Source of the DNA: Oscillospiraceae bacterium
Lineage (GTDB): Bacteria > Bacillota > Clostridia > Oscillospirales > Ruminococcaceae
DNA length: 43,778 bases
NCBI GenBank assembly: GCA_024699425.1
Contig: JAILPP010000028.1
Coordinates: 1-43,778, forward strand
Direction of reading: 5' to 3'
Part shown: piece by piece, positions 31,467 to 37,598 of the stretch
Position numbering within the stretch: position 1 is the stretch's first letter
How the letters are laid out: each line of letters starts with the position of its first letter
Made by a program: the position numbers and the translations under genes
Notes under the pieces: generated by a model
Databases searched by the model: none
What the model was told of the DNA's origin: nothing
What the model saw: the letters and a program-made list of their open reading frames with translations, nothing else

Positions 31467-31715
31467 TCAAGTGTCAAGATCATTCAATGCGGCAAGGCAC
31501 TTGCGGCAGATCTTCTTGTCACGGAAATCCACAAGATCGTCCGAACCATTGCACAGGACGCAGTAGACCTGACTTTTTCTGAGAAGAATCGTGTCGCCTT
31601 CGAGAAAGATCTGAAGGTAATCATTCTGATTAATGTCGAGTGTCTTACGCAGTTCCTTCGGAAGGACAAACCTGCCGAGGGAATCAATCCGTCTGAAAAT
31701 TCCGGTGCTTTTCAT
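31467..31715 (-). CDS. AbrB/SpoVT-type DNA-binding protein with C-terminal zinc ribbon
   Basis: 82 aa from ATG 31715 (AGGAGG 10 nt upstream). Residues 1-47 are a SpoVT/AbrB swapped-hairpin DNA-binding domain: GIFRRIDSLGRFVLPKELRK and LQIFLEGDTILLRK. The rest carries two Cys pairs (Cys52/55 and Cys70/73), a small zinc ribbon in place of a longer sensory domain. It is a small transition-state-type regulator. It follows yebC by 22 nt and is probably cotranscribed. The target genes are unknown. Confidence 0.88.
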   Translation of the reverse strand: MKSTGIFRRIDSLGRFVLPKELRKTLDINQNDYLQIFLEGDTILLRKSQVYCVLCNGSDDLVDFRDKKICRKCLAALNDLDT

Positions 31716-31737
31716 GATGTCAAATCCTCCTGAATTG

Positions 31738-32475
31738 TCAATTGTCGTCTTCTGGCATTTCCCAGTTGTGATATACATTCTGCACGTCGTCATTCTCTTC
31801 CAGCATATCCAGCAGTGTTGTCATTTTCTTAACGGCATCATCGTCGTCAAGTTTCGTATAAGTGGAGGGGATTTTTTCAGCCTCAGCCGAAATGATCGTA
31901 TAGCCTTTTGCGGTAAGTGCCTCACGCATTGCATGGACCTGCGTGGGGTCGCATTCCATCGTAATGACATCTTCTTCCACGGTGAGGTCATCGCCGCCGC
32001 AGTCGAAGCAGTCCTCCATCGCCTTATCCTCATCAATGCCTGTATTCTCGCAGACGATGATTCCCTTTTCGGAGAACATGAACGAAACGCAACCGGTCGT
32101 ACCGAGATTTCCGCCGTACTTATCGAAATAGTGACGAATATCGCCGGCAGTGCGGTTTTTGTTATCGGTCAGGCACTCAACGATCACGGCAACGCCGGAA
32201 GGACCGTATCCCTCATAGACGAGGGATTCATAATTCGCCTTGCTGCCCTCACCGGAAGCCTTTTTGATGAGGCGGTCGATGTTATCGTTGGGCACATTGT
32301 TGGACTTTGCCTTAGCGATCAGATCACGCAGCTTGGCATTATTGTTCGGATCGGGGCCGCCCTCCTTGATGCAGACGATCATTTCGCGGCCGATCTTGGT
32401 AAAGATCTTCGCCTTGACTGCATCTGTCGCTTCCTTTTTCCGTTTGATATTATTCCATTTGGAATGTCCAGACAT
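31738..32475 (-). CDS. yebC: YebC/PmpR family regulatory protein
   Basis: 245 aa from ATG 32475 (AGGAG 8 nt upstream; an in-frame GTG 9 nt earlier is less likely). The family hallmark MSGHSKWNNIKRKKEATDA opens the protein, followed by GGPDPNNNAKLRDLIAKAKS and VYEGYGPSGVAVIVECLTDN. YebC proteins were first called transcriptional regulators; more recent work links them to translation of proline-rich stretches. It sits downstream of obgE and mrnC in a translation/ribosome cluster, which fits the latter. Confidence 0.95.
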   Translation of the reverse strand: MSGHSKWNNIKRKKEATDAVKAKIFTKIGREMIVCIKEGGPDPNNNAKLRDLIAKAKSNNVPNDNIDRLIKKASGEGSKANYESLVYEGYGPSGVAVIVECLTDNKNRTAGDIRHYFDKYGGNLGTTGCVSFMFSEKGIIVCENTGIDEDKAMEDCFDCGGDDLTVEEDVITMECDPTQVHAMREALTAKGYTIISAEAEKIPSTYTKLDDDDAVKKMTTLLDMLEENDDVQNVYHNWEMPEDDN

Positions 32476-32497
32476 ATTATTCACTCCTATATGTATT

Positions 32498-32516
32498 CGC
32501 AGGGAGCCGCCCTGCG
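32498..32516 (-). promoter_or_regulatory. Intercistronic hairpin between mrnC and yebC
   Basis: CGCAGGG (32498-32504), AGCCG, CCCTGCG (32510-32516). No T-run follows, so it is more likely an mRNA processing or stability element than a terminator. Confidence 0.4.
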
Positions 32517-32526
32517 GTCGGCAAAC

Positions 32527-32925
32527 TTAAAGAAAACACTCTTTGTTTTCCCAGACAGTCCCGAACAGCATTTCAATGCGTTCCGTATTCCCTGTCAAAT
32601 ACAAATAACCGAACACAGCCTCAAAGCCCGTAGCCTTCCGATAATCTGCGGGGTCAGCATTTTTGGAAGGAGTCCCGCCTGCATTGCGTCCCCGACGGTA
32701 CACAGCGAGTTCCGCGTCGTTCATTGCATCCTGTAAGAAATCGGCAGCCCTCGCCTGAAATGCGGCGCAGACATAGCGAATCTTCTCGGAATGCAGAGAA
32801 CCGACCGGACGGTTTGCCTCTGCTGTCAGAGCGCAGCGCACCTGAATTTCATACACGCTGTCGCCCAGAAAAGCGAGAGTCAGCGGACTGTACTGTTTCG
32901 CCGTATCTTCTGACAAATACTTCAT
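32527..32925 (-). CDS. mrnC: Mini-ribonuclease III
   Basis: 132 aa from ATG 32925, one base after the obgE stop, so translation is likely coupled. A lone RNase III catalytic domain: PLTLAFLGDSVYEIQVR with acidic residues Asp22 and Glu26, and TGFEAVFGYLYLTGNTER with the second acidic cluster. The double-stranded RNA-binding domain of full RNase III is absent. In Bacillus the enzyme matures the 3' and 5' ends of 23S rRNA with ribosomal protein L3 as cofactor; the neighbouring obgE and ribosomal genes fit. Confidence 0.93.
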   Translation of the reverse strand: MKYLSEDTAKQYSPLTLAFLGDSVYEIQVRCALTAEANRPVGSLHSEKIRYVCAAFQARAADFLQDAMNDAELAVYRRGRNAGGTPSKNADPADYRKATGFEAVFGYLYLTGNTERIEMLFGTVWENKECFL

Positions 32926-32926
32926 C

Positions 32927-34204
32927 TTAATTGATAAAATCAAATTCAAAGCCGTAGATATTCACCGTATCGCCCTCCTGAATCCCCATTTCCAGCAATT
33001 TGTCGATCACGCCGCTGGAGCGCAGGACTCTCTGGAAGTACTGAAGCGACGAATAATCCTCCATATTGACCGTTCGCAGAATCGGCTCGATCCACACGGC
33101 ATCGACATAATACACGCCGTCCTCGACCTCGACATCAAATTCCTGACGGTTGGAGACTTTGCGGATCCACTCTTCCTGAGAAACGGGCTGTGCCTCGTAG
33201 ACCTTGACAGGCGGCAGCGTGGAGAGTTTTTCGCCCACAGCGTCCATCAGTTCTTTTGTACCCGATGTTGTCGCCGCCGAAATGGTGAAGAACGGGAAGC
33301 CCTTATCCTCGATATAATTTTTCAGCCGTGTGATCTGCGATTCGTCCGCCATATCGGACTTATTGGCAGCGACGATCTGCGGGCAGACAGCGAGCTGTTC
33401 GCTGAAATTGGCAAGTTCAAGATTGATCTTCTCGAAATCATCGATCGGGTCACGGCCTTCGCAGCCTGAGACATCCAGCACATGAACGATCAGGCGGCAG
33501 CGTTCGACATGACGCAGGAACTCATGTCCCAGCCCCACGCCCTCGCTTGCGCCCTCGATCAGACCGGGAATATCCGCCATCACGAAAGAGCGTTCATCAT
33601 CGAGGCGCACCACGCCCAAAACGGGAGTCAGCGTTGTGAAGTGATAATTTGCGATCTTGGGCTTTGCGGCGCTGACCACGGAAATGAGGGTAGATTTCCC
33701 GACATTGGGAAAACCGACAAGTCCGACATCAGCGAGCAGTTTGAGTTCCATTGAGATCTCGAAGCTCTCACCGGGGAAGCCGGGTTTAGCAAACCGCGGG
33801 ATCTGTCTTGTAGAGGTAGCGAAGTGCTGATTGCCCTTGCCGCCTCTGCCGCCGTGGGCGAGGATGTGGGGGAGATCATCGGACATATCCGCCATAATGC
33901 GACCTGTCTCGTTGTCACGGATGAGAGTGCCGCGGGGAACTTTGATGACAAGATCTTCCGCACTTCTGCCGGTGCAGCGTTTGCTGCTGCCGTTCTCACC
34001 GTTCTCGGCGCAGAATTTGCGTTTATAGCGGAAATCAATGAGCGAGGACATACCGTCATCGACGACAAAAACGACATTGCCGCCCTGACCGCCGTCGCCG
34101 CCGTCGGGACCGCCCGCAGCCACATATTTTTCACGGTGAAAAGAAACGGCACCATCGCCGCCGTTTCCGGCTTTAATTCGTATTGTAGCCTTATCGACAA
34201 ACAT
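32927..34204 (-). CDS. obgE: GTPase ObgE/CgtA
   Basis: 425 aa in three parts: the glycine-rich Obg fold (1-158; GNGGDGAVSFHREKYVAAGG, GGRGGKGNQHFATSTRQIPR), the GTPase (GFPNVGKSTLI, DIPGLIEGASEGVGLGHEFL, ANKSDM) and the C-terminal OCT domain of Gram-positive types (KVYEAQPVS...YYVDAVWIEPILRTVNMED). It acts in late 50S ribosome assembly and the stringent response. Ribosome site AAAGGATG. A terminator separates it from rpmA, so it probably receives partial readthrough. The mrnC start follows its stop by one base. Confidence 0.97.
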   Translation of the reverse strand: MFVDKATIRIKAGNGGDGAVSFHREKYVAAGGPDGGDGGQGGNVVFVVDDGMSSLIDFRYKRKFCAENGENGSSKRCTGRSAEDLVIKVPRGTLIRDNETGRIMADMSDDLPHILAHGGRGGKGNQHFATSTRQIPRFAKPGFPGESFEISMELKLLADVGLVGFPNVGKSTLISVVSAAKPKIANYHFTTLTPVLGVVRLDDERSFVMADIPGLIEGASEGVGLGHEFLRHVERCRLIVHVLDVSGCEGRDPIDDFEKINLELANFSEQLAVCPQIVAANKSDMADESQITRLKNYIEDKGFPFFTISAATTSGTKELMDAVGEKLSTLPPVKVYEAQPVSQEEWIRKVSNRQEFDVEVEDGVYYVDAVWIEPILRTVNMEDYSSLQYFQRVLRSSGVIDKLLEMGIQEGDTVNIYGFEFDFIN

Positions 34205-34248
34205 AGCGTGCCATCCTTTCGGGCTTTAAAGTCATTTAATCTGTTCAA

Positions 34249-34290
34249 GAAAAAAGCCCGGACTTCATTTGTGTTCCAAAAAAGCCCGGG
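34249..34290 (-). terminator. Terminator between rpmA and obgE
   Basis: On the minus strand CCCGGGCTT (34290-34282) pairs with AAGTCCGGG (34265-34257) with one wobble, followed by CTTTTTT. The run CCGGGCTTTTTT occurs twice, so the 5' arm carries its own T-run. Confidence 0.65.
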
Positions 34291-34302
34291 ATCCTTCTCT
34301 GC

Positions 34303-34584
34303 TTAGTTCTCTGCGTAAACGCTGACCTTCTTGCGGTCTCTGCCCCAGCGCTCAAACTTTACTCTGCCGTCGATCATAGCGAACAGGGTATCATCGGAGC
34401 CAATGCCGACGCCCTCACCGGGATGGATATGTGTACCGCGCTGACGAACGAGGATATTGCCTGCGGAAACGAACTGACCGTCCGCACGCTTTACGCCGAG
34501 TCTCTTGGACTCGGAATCTCTGCCGTTCTTGGTAGAACCCATACCTTTCTTGTGAGCGAAAAACTGCATACTGATTCTCAGCAT
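34303..34584 (-). CDS. rpmA: Ribosomal protein L27 (precursor with Prp-cleaved N-terminus)
   Basis: 93 aa. The N-terminus [20 protein letters not shown] carries the Firmicute-specific extension; Prp protease cuts after the MQFF segment so that mature L27 begins AHKKG and can reach the peptidyl-transferase centre. The conserved body follows ([35 protein letters not shown]). The prp gene lies 6 nt upstream. GGAGGTG precedes the start codon. Confidence 0.97.
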   Translation of the reverse strand: MLRISMQFFAHKKGMGSTKNGRDSESKRLGVKRADGQFVSAGNILVRQRGTHIHPGEGVGIGSDDTLFAMIDGRVKFERWGRDRKKVSVYAEN

Positions 34585-34590
34585 AACTTT

Positions 34591-34911
34591 TTACACCTCC
34601 GTAATATGAATTGTGATCGTTCCCGGATAGTCCTCCGAGAGAAATTCCAGATGCTGATACAGCCCGTCGAGGACACGGGAAGCGTTCCCGTTTTCGGGCG
34701 AACCGAGCCGGACAGTGATGGTGTCACCGTCCGCTGATTCCTCGTCCTGTTCCTGAAACGATTCGGTAATCAGGATCGTAGCAAGCTGCACAGCCGAGGA
34801 AACTGCGGCACAGACGATACTGTTCCGATCGCTTGCCGCCTGTCCTGCATGACCACTGATCGTGAACCCGCAGAACCTGCCATTCTTTCTTTGAAAAACA
34901 GCGTTCGTCAT
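34591..34911 (-). CDS. prp: Ribosomal-processing cysteine protease Prp
   Basis: 106 aa. The catalytic His lies in SGHAGQA and the catalytic Cys in VCAAVSSAV, the two-residue signature of Prp (YsxB). It removes the N-terminal extension of L27, whose gene is next. It starts 3 nt after the rplU stop codon, completing the standard rplU-prp-rpmA order. The protein ends ITIHITEV. Confidence 0.95.
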   Translation of the reverse strand: MTNAVFQRKNGRFCGFTISGHAGQAASDRNSIVCAAVSSAVQLATILITESFQEQDEESADGDTITVRLGSPENGNASRVLDGLYQHLEFLSEDYPGTITIHITEV

Positions 34912-34914
34912 GTC

Positions 34915-35226
34915 TTAGCCGTTGATGGCTTCGATCTGTACCTGTGTGTACGGCTGTCTGTGACCGATCTTGCGCTGCTTGCCCTTCTTCGGCTTGTAGG
35001 TGAAGACGGTGATCTTCTTCGCCTTACCGTTCTTGAGAACCTTAGCGGAAACGGTTGCTCCATCAACGTAGGGTGCGCCGACCTTGAGACCATTCTCTGC
35101 GCCGACTGCTACGACCTTGTCGAAGGTGACTGCGGAATCAGCCTCAACGTTCAGCTTTTCGATGAAAACGATATCGCCTTCCTGAACACGAACCTGCTTG
35201 CCGCCTGTTTCGATAACTGCATACAT
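34915..35226 (-). CDS. rplU: Ribosomal protein L21
   Basis: 103 aa from ATG 35226 ([20 protein letters not shown]), the normal L21 length; in-frame codons further upstream belong to the leader. The C-terminus [20 protein letters not shown] is the rRNA-binding tail. First gene of rplU-prp-rpmA, behind a promoter and a structured leader. Confidence 0.97.
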   Translation of the reverse strand: MYAVIETGGKQVRVQEGDIVFIEKLNVEADSAVTFDKVVAVGAENGLKVGAPYVDGATVSAKVLKNGKAKKITVFTYKPKKGKQRKIGHRQPYTQVQIEAING

Positions 35227-35312
35227 AGTGTTTGGCACCTGCCTTTTCATGAACTCGCTGTGACGGGCGGCAGTCGAAAACGATTGCACTTGATGAGCCT
35301 GACACATGCGGC
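35227..35312 (-). ncRNA. L21 leader (autoregulatory 5' leader of rplU)
   Basis: The 86-nt transcribed leader ends in CATGAAAAGGCAGGTGCCAA close to the start codon, resembling the conserved end of the L21 leader RNA found upstream of rplU in Firmicutes, and the upstream part can fold. In that family L21 is thought to bind its own leader. Assignment is from position and end sequence only; a covariance-model search would settle it. Confidence 0.6.
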
Positions 35313-35318
35313 TTCTTT

Positions 35319-35347
35319 ATTTTACCACAAATCGGACAGATTGTCAA
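35319..35347 (-). promoter_or_regulatory. Promoter of rplU-prp-rpmA
   Basis: Minus strand: TTGACA (35347-35342), 17-nt spacer, TAAAAT (35324-35319). Confidence 0.8.
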
Positions 35348-35386
35348 GGGGGTCTGCAAAAAAAGATCAGACTAATTCATGTACGG

Positions 35387-35415
35387 GTGCGCCGCCCGCA
35401 AAGCGGGCAGCGCAC
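35387..35415 (-). terminator. Strong hairpin downstream of the small peptide gene
   Basis: GTGCGC-c-GCCCGC, loop AAA, GCGGGC-a-GCGCAC: 12 pairs with one symmetrical mismatch. It starts 4 nt after the stop of the small gene at 35419-35592. The T-run (TTTTTTT) is about 20 nt further on, so it is only terminator-like. Confidence 0.45.
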
Positions 35416-35418
35416 GGT

Positions 35419-35592
35419 TCAGATGGCAGGTCTCGGATTGCGGTGCGGCGGGAAATAGGGCAGCACGTCCTGATAGCTGTTCCGTTCGGCGGCATCGGGG
35501 TGCCCCGATGGGATCAGACCGGTCATTTCGGCAGCAGCGCCGCTGCAAAGGAGGGTTTCCTCTTCGGGATCATTGGCAAACGGTTTCCGCAA
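35419..35592 (-). CDS. Small uncharacterised protein (57 aa)
   Basis: TTG start at 35592 with an excellent ribosome site (AAAGGAG, 8 nt upstream). The predicted peptide opens RKPFANDPEEETLLCSGAAA, continues EMTGLIPSGHPDAAE, and ends in a Pro-rich YFPPHRNPRPAI. It has one Cys, is acidic in the middle, and shows no signal peptide or membrane segment. It stands alone between rplU and yicC with a hairpin behind it. I do not recognise the family. The ribosome site and terminator-like hairpin are the reasons to call it a gene. Confidence 0.55.
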   Translation of the reverse strand: MRKPFANDPEEETLLCSGAAAEMTGLIPSGHPDAAERNSYQDVLPYFPPHRNPRPAI

Positions 35593-35683
35593 GTTGCTCA
35601 CTCCTTTCGGTGTTTTCGTTAGGATGCCCAAAAGGCGGGAATTCATGCAGTCGATAAATATGGAAAAATTCATCAGTTACCAC

Positions 35684-35712
35684 TTGATTTTTTTCCCGAA
35701 ATATGATATACT
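35684..35712 (+). promoter_or_regulatory. Promoter of the yicC-gmk-rpoZ-priA cluster
   Basis: TTGATT (35684-35689), 17-nt spacer, TATACT (35707-35712). A small stem TGCGG-AATACG-CCGCA (35732-35747) lies in the leader. Confidence 0.7.
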
Positions 35713-35822
35713 ATTATAATTAGGGCAACTATGCGGAATACGCCGCACCTACACTTATATATAATCTCTGCCGGAAGCGGCGGAGCGATAGATTTTATTT
35801 TAACGTAAAGGAGCGAAACAGT

Positions 35823-36650
35823 TTGATCAGAAGCATGACAGGCTACGGGCGTGCGCAGGAGCAGATCGACGGCAAGGATATCCTTGTAGAGGTCAAATCG
35901 GTCAACTCCCGCTATCTGGAACAGAACGTCCGCATCGGCAGAAACTACACCTACCTTGAGGAAGATCTGAAATCCCTTGTGAAGACCCGCATCTCCCGCG
36001 GCAAGGCAGAGATCTCCGTTTCCGTCACGCTCATCGAGGGCAAGAAGGCAGATATCCGTGTCAATGACGAGATCGTGCAGGGGTATCTCAATGCGATGAA
36101 AGCCTACAACGAAGCCGCCACCGACGGTTATCGGCTTGATGCCGATGTTCCCGTCTCCAATTCGATGCACTGGGCGACCCTGATGCAGCTTCCTGATGTA
36201 TTCCGTGTGGAGAAGGCGCAGGAGGACGAAGAAGCGGTCAGTGCAGCGGTAATGAGCGTAGCGGAGAAGGCACTTGCCGCCTTTGTTTCCATGCGGGAAA
36301 CGGAGGGGCAGAAGCTGCATGAGGACATTCTGAACCGACTGGAAATTCTCAGCGACCGTGTCAGCATTGTCGAAAAGGAAGCGCCGGGACTGACGGAAAA
36401 ATATCGTGAGCGACTTTATGCCCGCATTTCCGAACTGCTGGGCAGTACTGCGATTGACCAGCAGCGCATTCTCACGGAAGCGGCGATCTTCTCGGAAAAG
36501 ACCGCAGTTGACGAGGAAACTGTCCGCCTGCACAGTCACATTGCACAGATGCGTGCGATGCTGAACGAAGAGGGCGGCGTAGGCAGGAAACTGGATTTTC
36601 TTGTGCAGGAAATGAACCGTGAAGTCAACACGATCGGCTCAAAAGTGTAG
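35823..36650 (+). CDS. yicC: YicC family protein, C-terminus cut by an in-frame TAG
   Basis: 275 aa from TTG 35823 (AAAGGAG upstream; MIRSMTGYGRAQ is the standard N-terminus). The body is clearly YicC: DILVEVKSVNSRYLE, SRGKAEISVSV, and FLVQEMNREVNTIGSK near the end. The family, a metal-dependent endoribonuclease linked to RNA turnover, normally continues about 30 residues after TIGSK. Here TAG (36648-36650) interrupts, but the same frame goes on for 26 codons (DVSITAVVVEMKSEIEKIRE...IQNIE) to TAA at 36729, which is exactly the missing conserved tail. The conserved end of DUF1732 is therefore lost unless the stop is an error or read through. Upstream of gmk as in many Firmicutes. Confidence 0.88.
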   Translation: MIRSMTGYGRAQEQIDGKDILVEVKSVNSRYLEQNVRIGRNYTYLEEDLKSLVKTRISRGKAEISVSVTLIEGKKADIRVNDEIVQGYLNAMKAYNEAATDGYRLDADVPVSNSMHWATLMQLPDVFRVEKAQEDEEAVSAAVMSVAEKALAAFVSMRETEGQKLHEDILNRLEILSDRVSIVEKEAPGLTEKYRERLYARISELLGSTAIDQQRILTEAAIFSEKTAVDEETVRLHSHIAQMRAMLNEEGGVGRKLDFLVQEMNREVNTIGSKV

Positions 36651-36731
36651 GATGTGAGCATCACAGCCGTTGTTGTTGAGATGAAATCCGAGATTGAAAA
36701 GATCCGTGAGCAGATCCAGAATATCGAGTAA
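36651..36731 (+). pseudogene. Detached 3' tail of yicC after the in-frame stop
   Basis: 26 codons in the yicC frame ending in TAA 36729-36731, encoding the conserved family C-terminus (VVVEMKSEIEKIREQIQNIE). An alternative local reading with one A added to the AAAA run and one G removed after TAG would give GSKSVDVSIT, closer to homologues. This points to two small compensating changes or sequence errors. Confidence 0.7.
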
Positions 36732-36744
36732 AGGAAGTATCATA

Positions 36745-37317
36745 ATGAGTAAAGGAAAACTGATCGTAGTATCTGCGCCGTCCGGCTGCGGCAAGGGTAC
36801 GATTCTGGGAAAGATTCTAAAAGATAAAAAACGTTTTTACTATTCGGTATCCGCCACGACCCGCAAGCCCCGTGAGGGCGAGATCGACGGTGTGCATTAT
36901 ATTTTTATGACAGAAAACGATTTCCGTCAGAAAGTTGCCGAAAACGCATTTCTGGAACACGCCACATACTGCGGCAACAGCTACGGCACGCTGAGTGCCC
37001 CGATCGACGAGCATCTGAATGCGGGACAGAATGTAATTCTGGAAATTGAAGTACAGGGTGCAATGCAGATTCGTGAGAAGCGTCCGGATGCCCATTTTGT
37101 TTTCATTGCGCCGCCGAGCCTTGATGTGCTGCGGGATCGCCTGACAGGGCGGGGCACGGAAGATCCGGAGATCATTGCCAAGCGAGTCATTCAGGCAGAA
37201 CTGGAGCTGAGTTATCAGCATTTCTATGATTACTGCGTTGTCAATGACGACCTGAAGAAAGCAATCTCGGATTTTCTTGCCGTAGTCCGTGCCATCGAGC
37301 TTCGTGTAGAAAAATAA
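36745..37317 (+). CDS. gmk: Guanylate kinase
   Basis: 190 aa from ATG 36745 (AAGGAAG upstream). P-loop SAPSGCGKGT, GMP-binding segment SVSATTRKPREGEIDGVHYI, then LEHATYCGNSYGT, VILEIEVQGAMQIRE and the lid RLTGRGTEDPEIIAKR. It phosphorylates GMP to GDP, feeding GTP and (p)ppGpp pools. In the standard gmk-rpoZ-priA order. Confidence 0.97.
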   Translation: MSKGKLIVVSAPSGCGKGTILGKILKDKKRFYYSVSATTRKPREGEIDGVHYIFMTENDFRQKVAENAFLEHATYCGNSYGTLSAPIDEHLNAGQNVILEIEVQGAMQIREKRPDAHFVFIAPPSLDVLRDRLTGRGTEDPEIIAKRVIQAELELSYQHFYDYCVVNDDLKKAISDFLAVVRAIELRVEK

Positions 37318-37326
37318 CCGCAAACG

Positions 37327-37357
37327 GGCATCTCTCCGTATACAGCGGAGAGATGCC
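37327..37357 (+). promoter_or_regulatory. Intercistronic hairpin between gmk and rpoZ
   Basis: GGCATCTCTCCG (37327-37338), loop TATACAG, CGGAGAGATGCC (37346-37357): a perfect 12-bp stem with no T-run after it. Likely an mRNA processing or stability element. Confidence 0.6.
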
Positions 37358-37381
37358 GAGAATCAGAAAGGAAGATGTATC

Positions 37382-37597
37382 ATGTTAAGACCTGCGCTGA
37401 CTCAGCTCATCACCAAGAATGAAAGCTGCTATTCCCTTGTCATCGGTGTGGCAAAGCGTGCAAGAGAGATCGCCGATGAACTGTACCGCAACGAGCAGAC
37501 GCTGGAGGAAAAGCCGGTCAAGACGGCTGTTGACGAATTTGCAAGAGGAGAATACAAGATCATAGAAATGCCTGACTCCGAAAAGAACGCCCAGTAA
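37382..37597 (+). CDS. rpoZ: RNA polymerase omega subunit
   Basis: 71 aa: MLRPALTQLITKNESCYSLV, then VAKRAREIADELY, and KTAVDEFARGEYKI, the conserved omega core that clamps the beta-prime C-terminus. AAAGGAAG precedes the start. Ends one base before priA, so the two are probably translationally coupled. Confidence 0.93.
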   Translation: MLRPALTQLITKNESCYSLVIGVAKRAREIADELYRNEQTLEEKPVKTAVDEFARGEYKIIEMPDSEKNAQ

Positions 37598-37598
37598 A

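Noticed and set aside
35673-36539. A 288-codon minus-strand frame opposite yicC
   Set aside because: Antisense shadow of the conserved yicC gene; no ribosome site.
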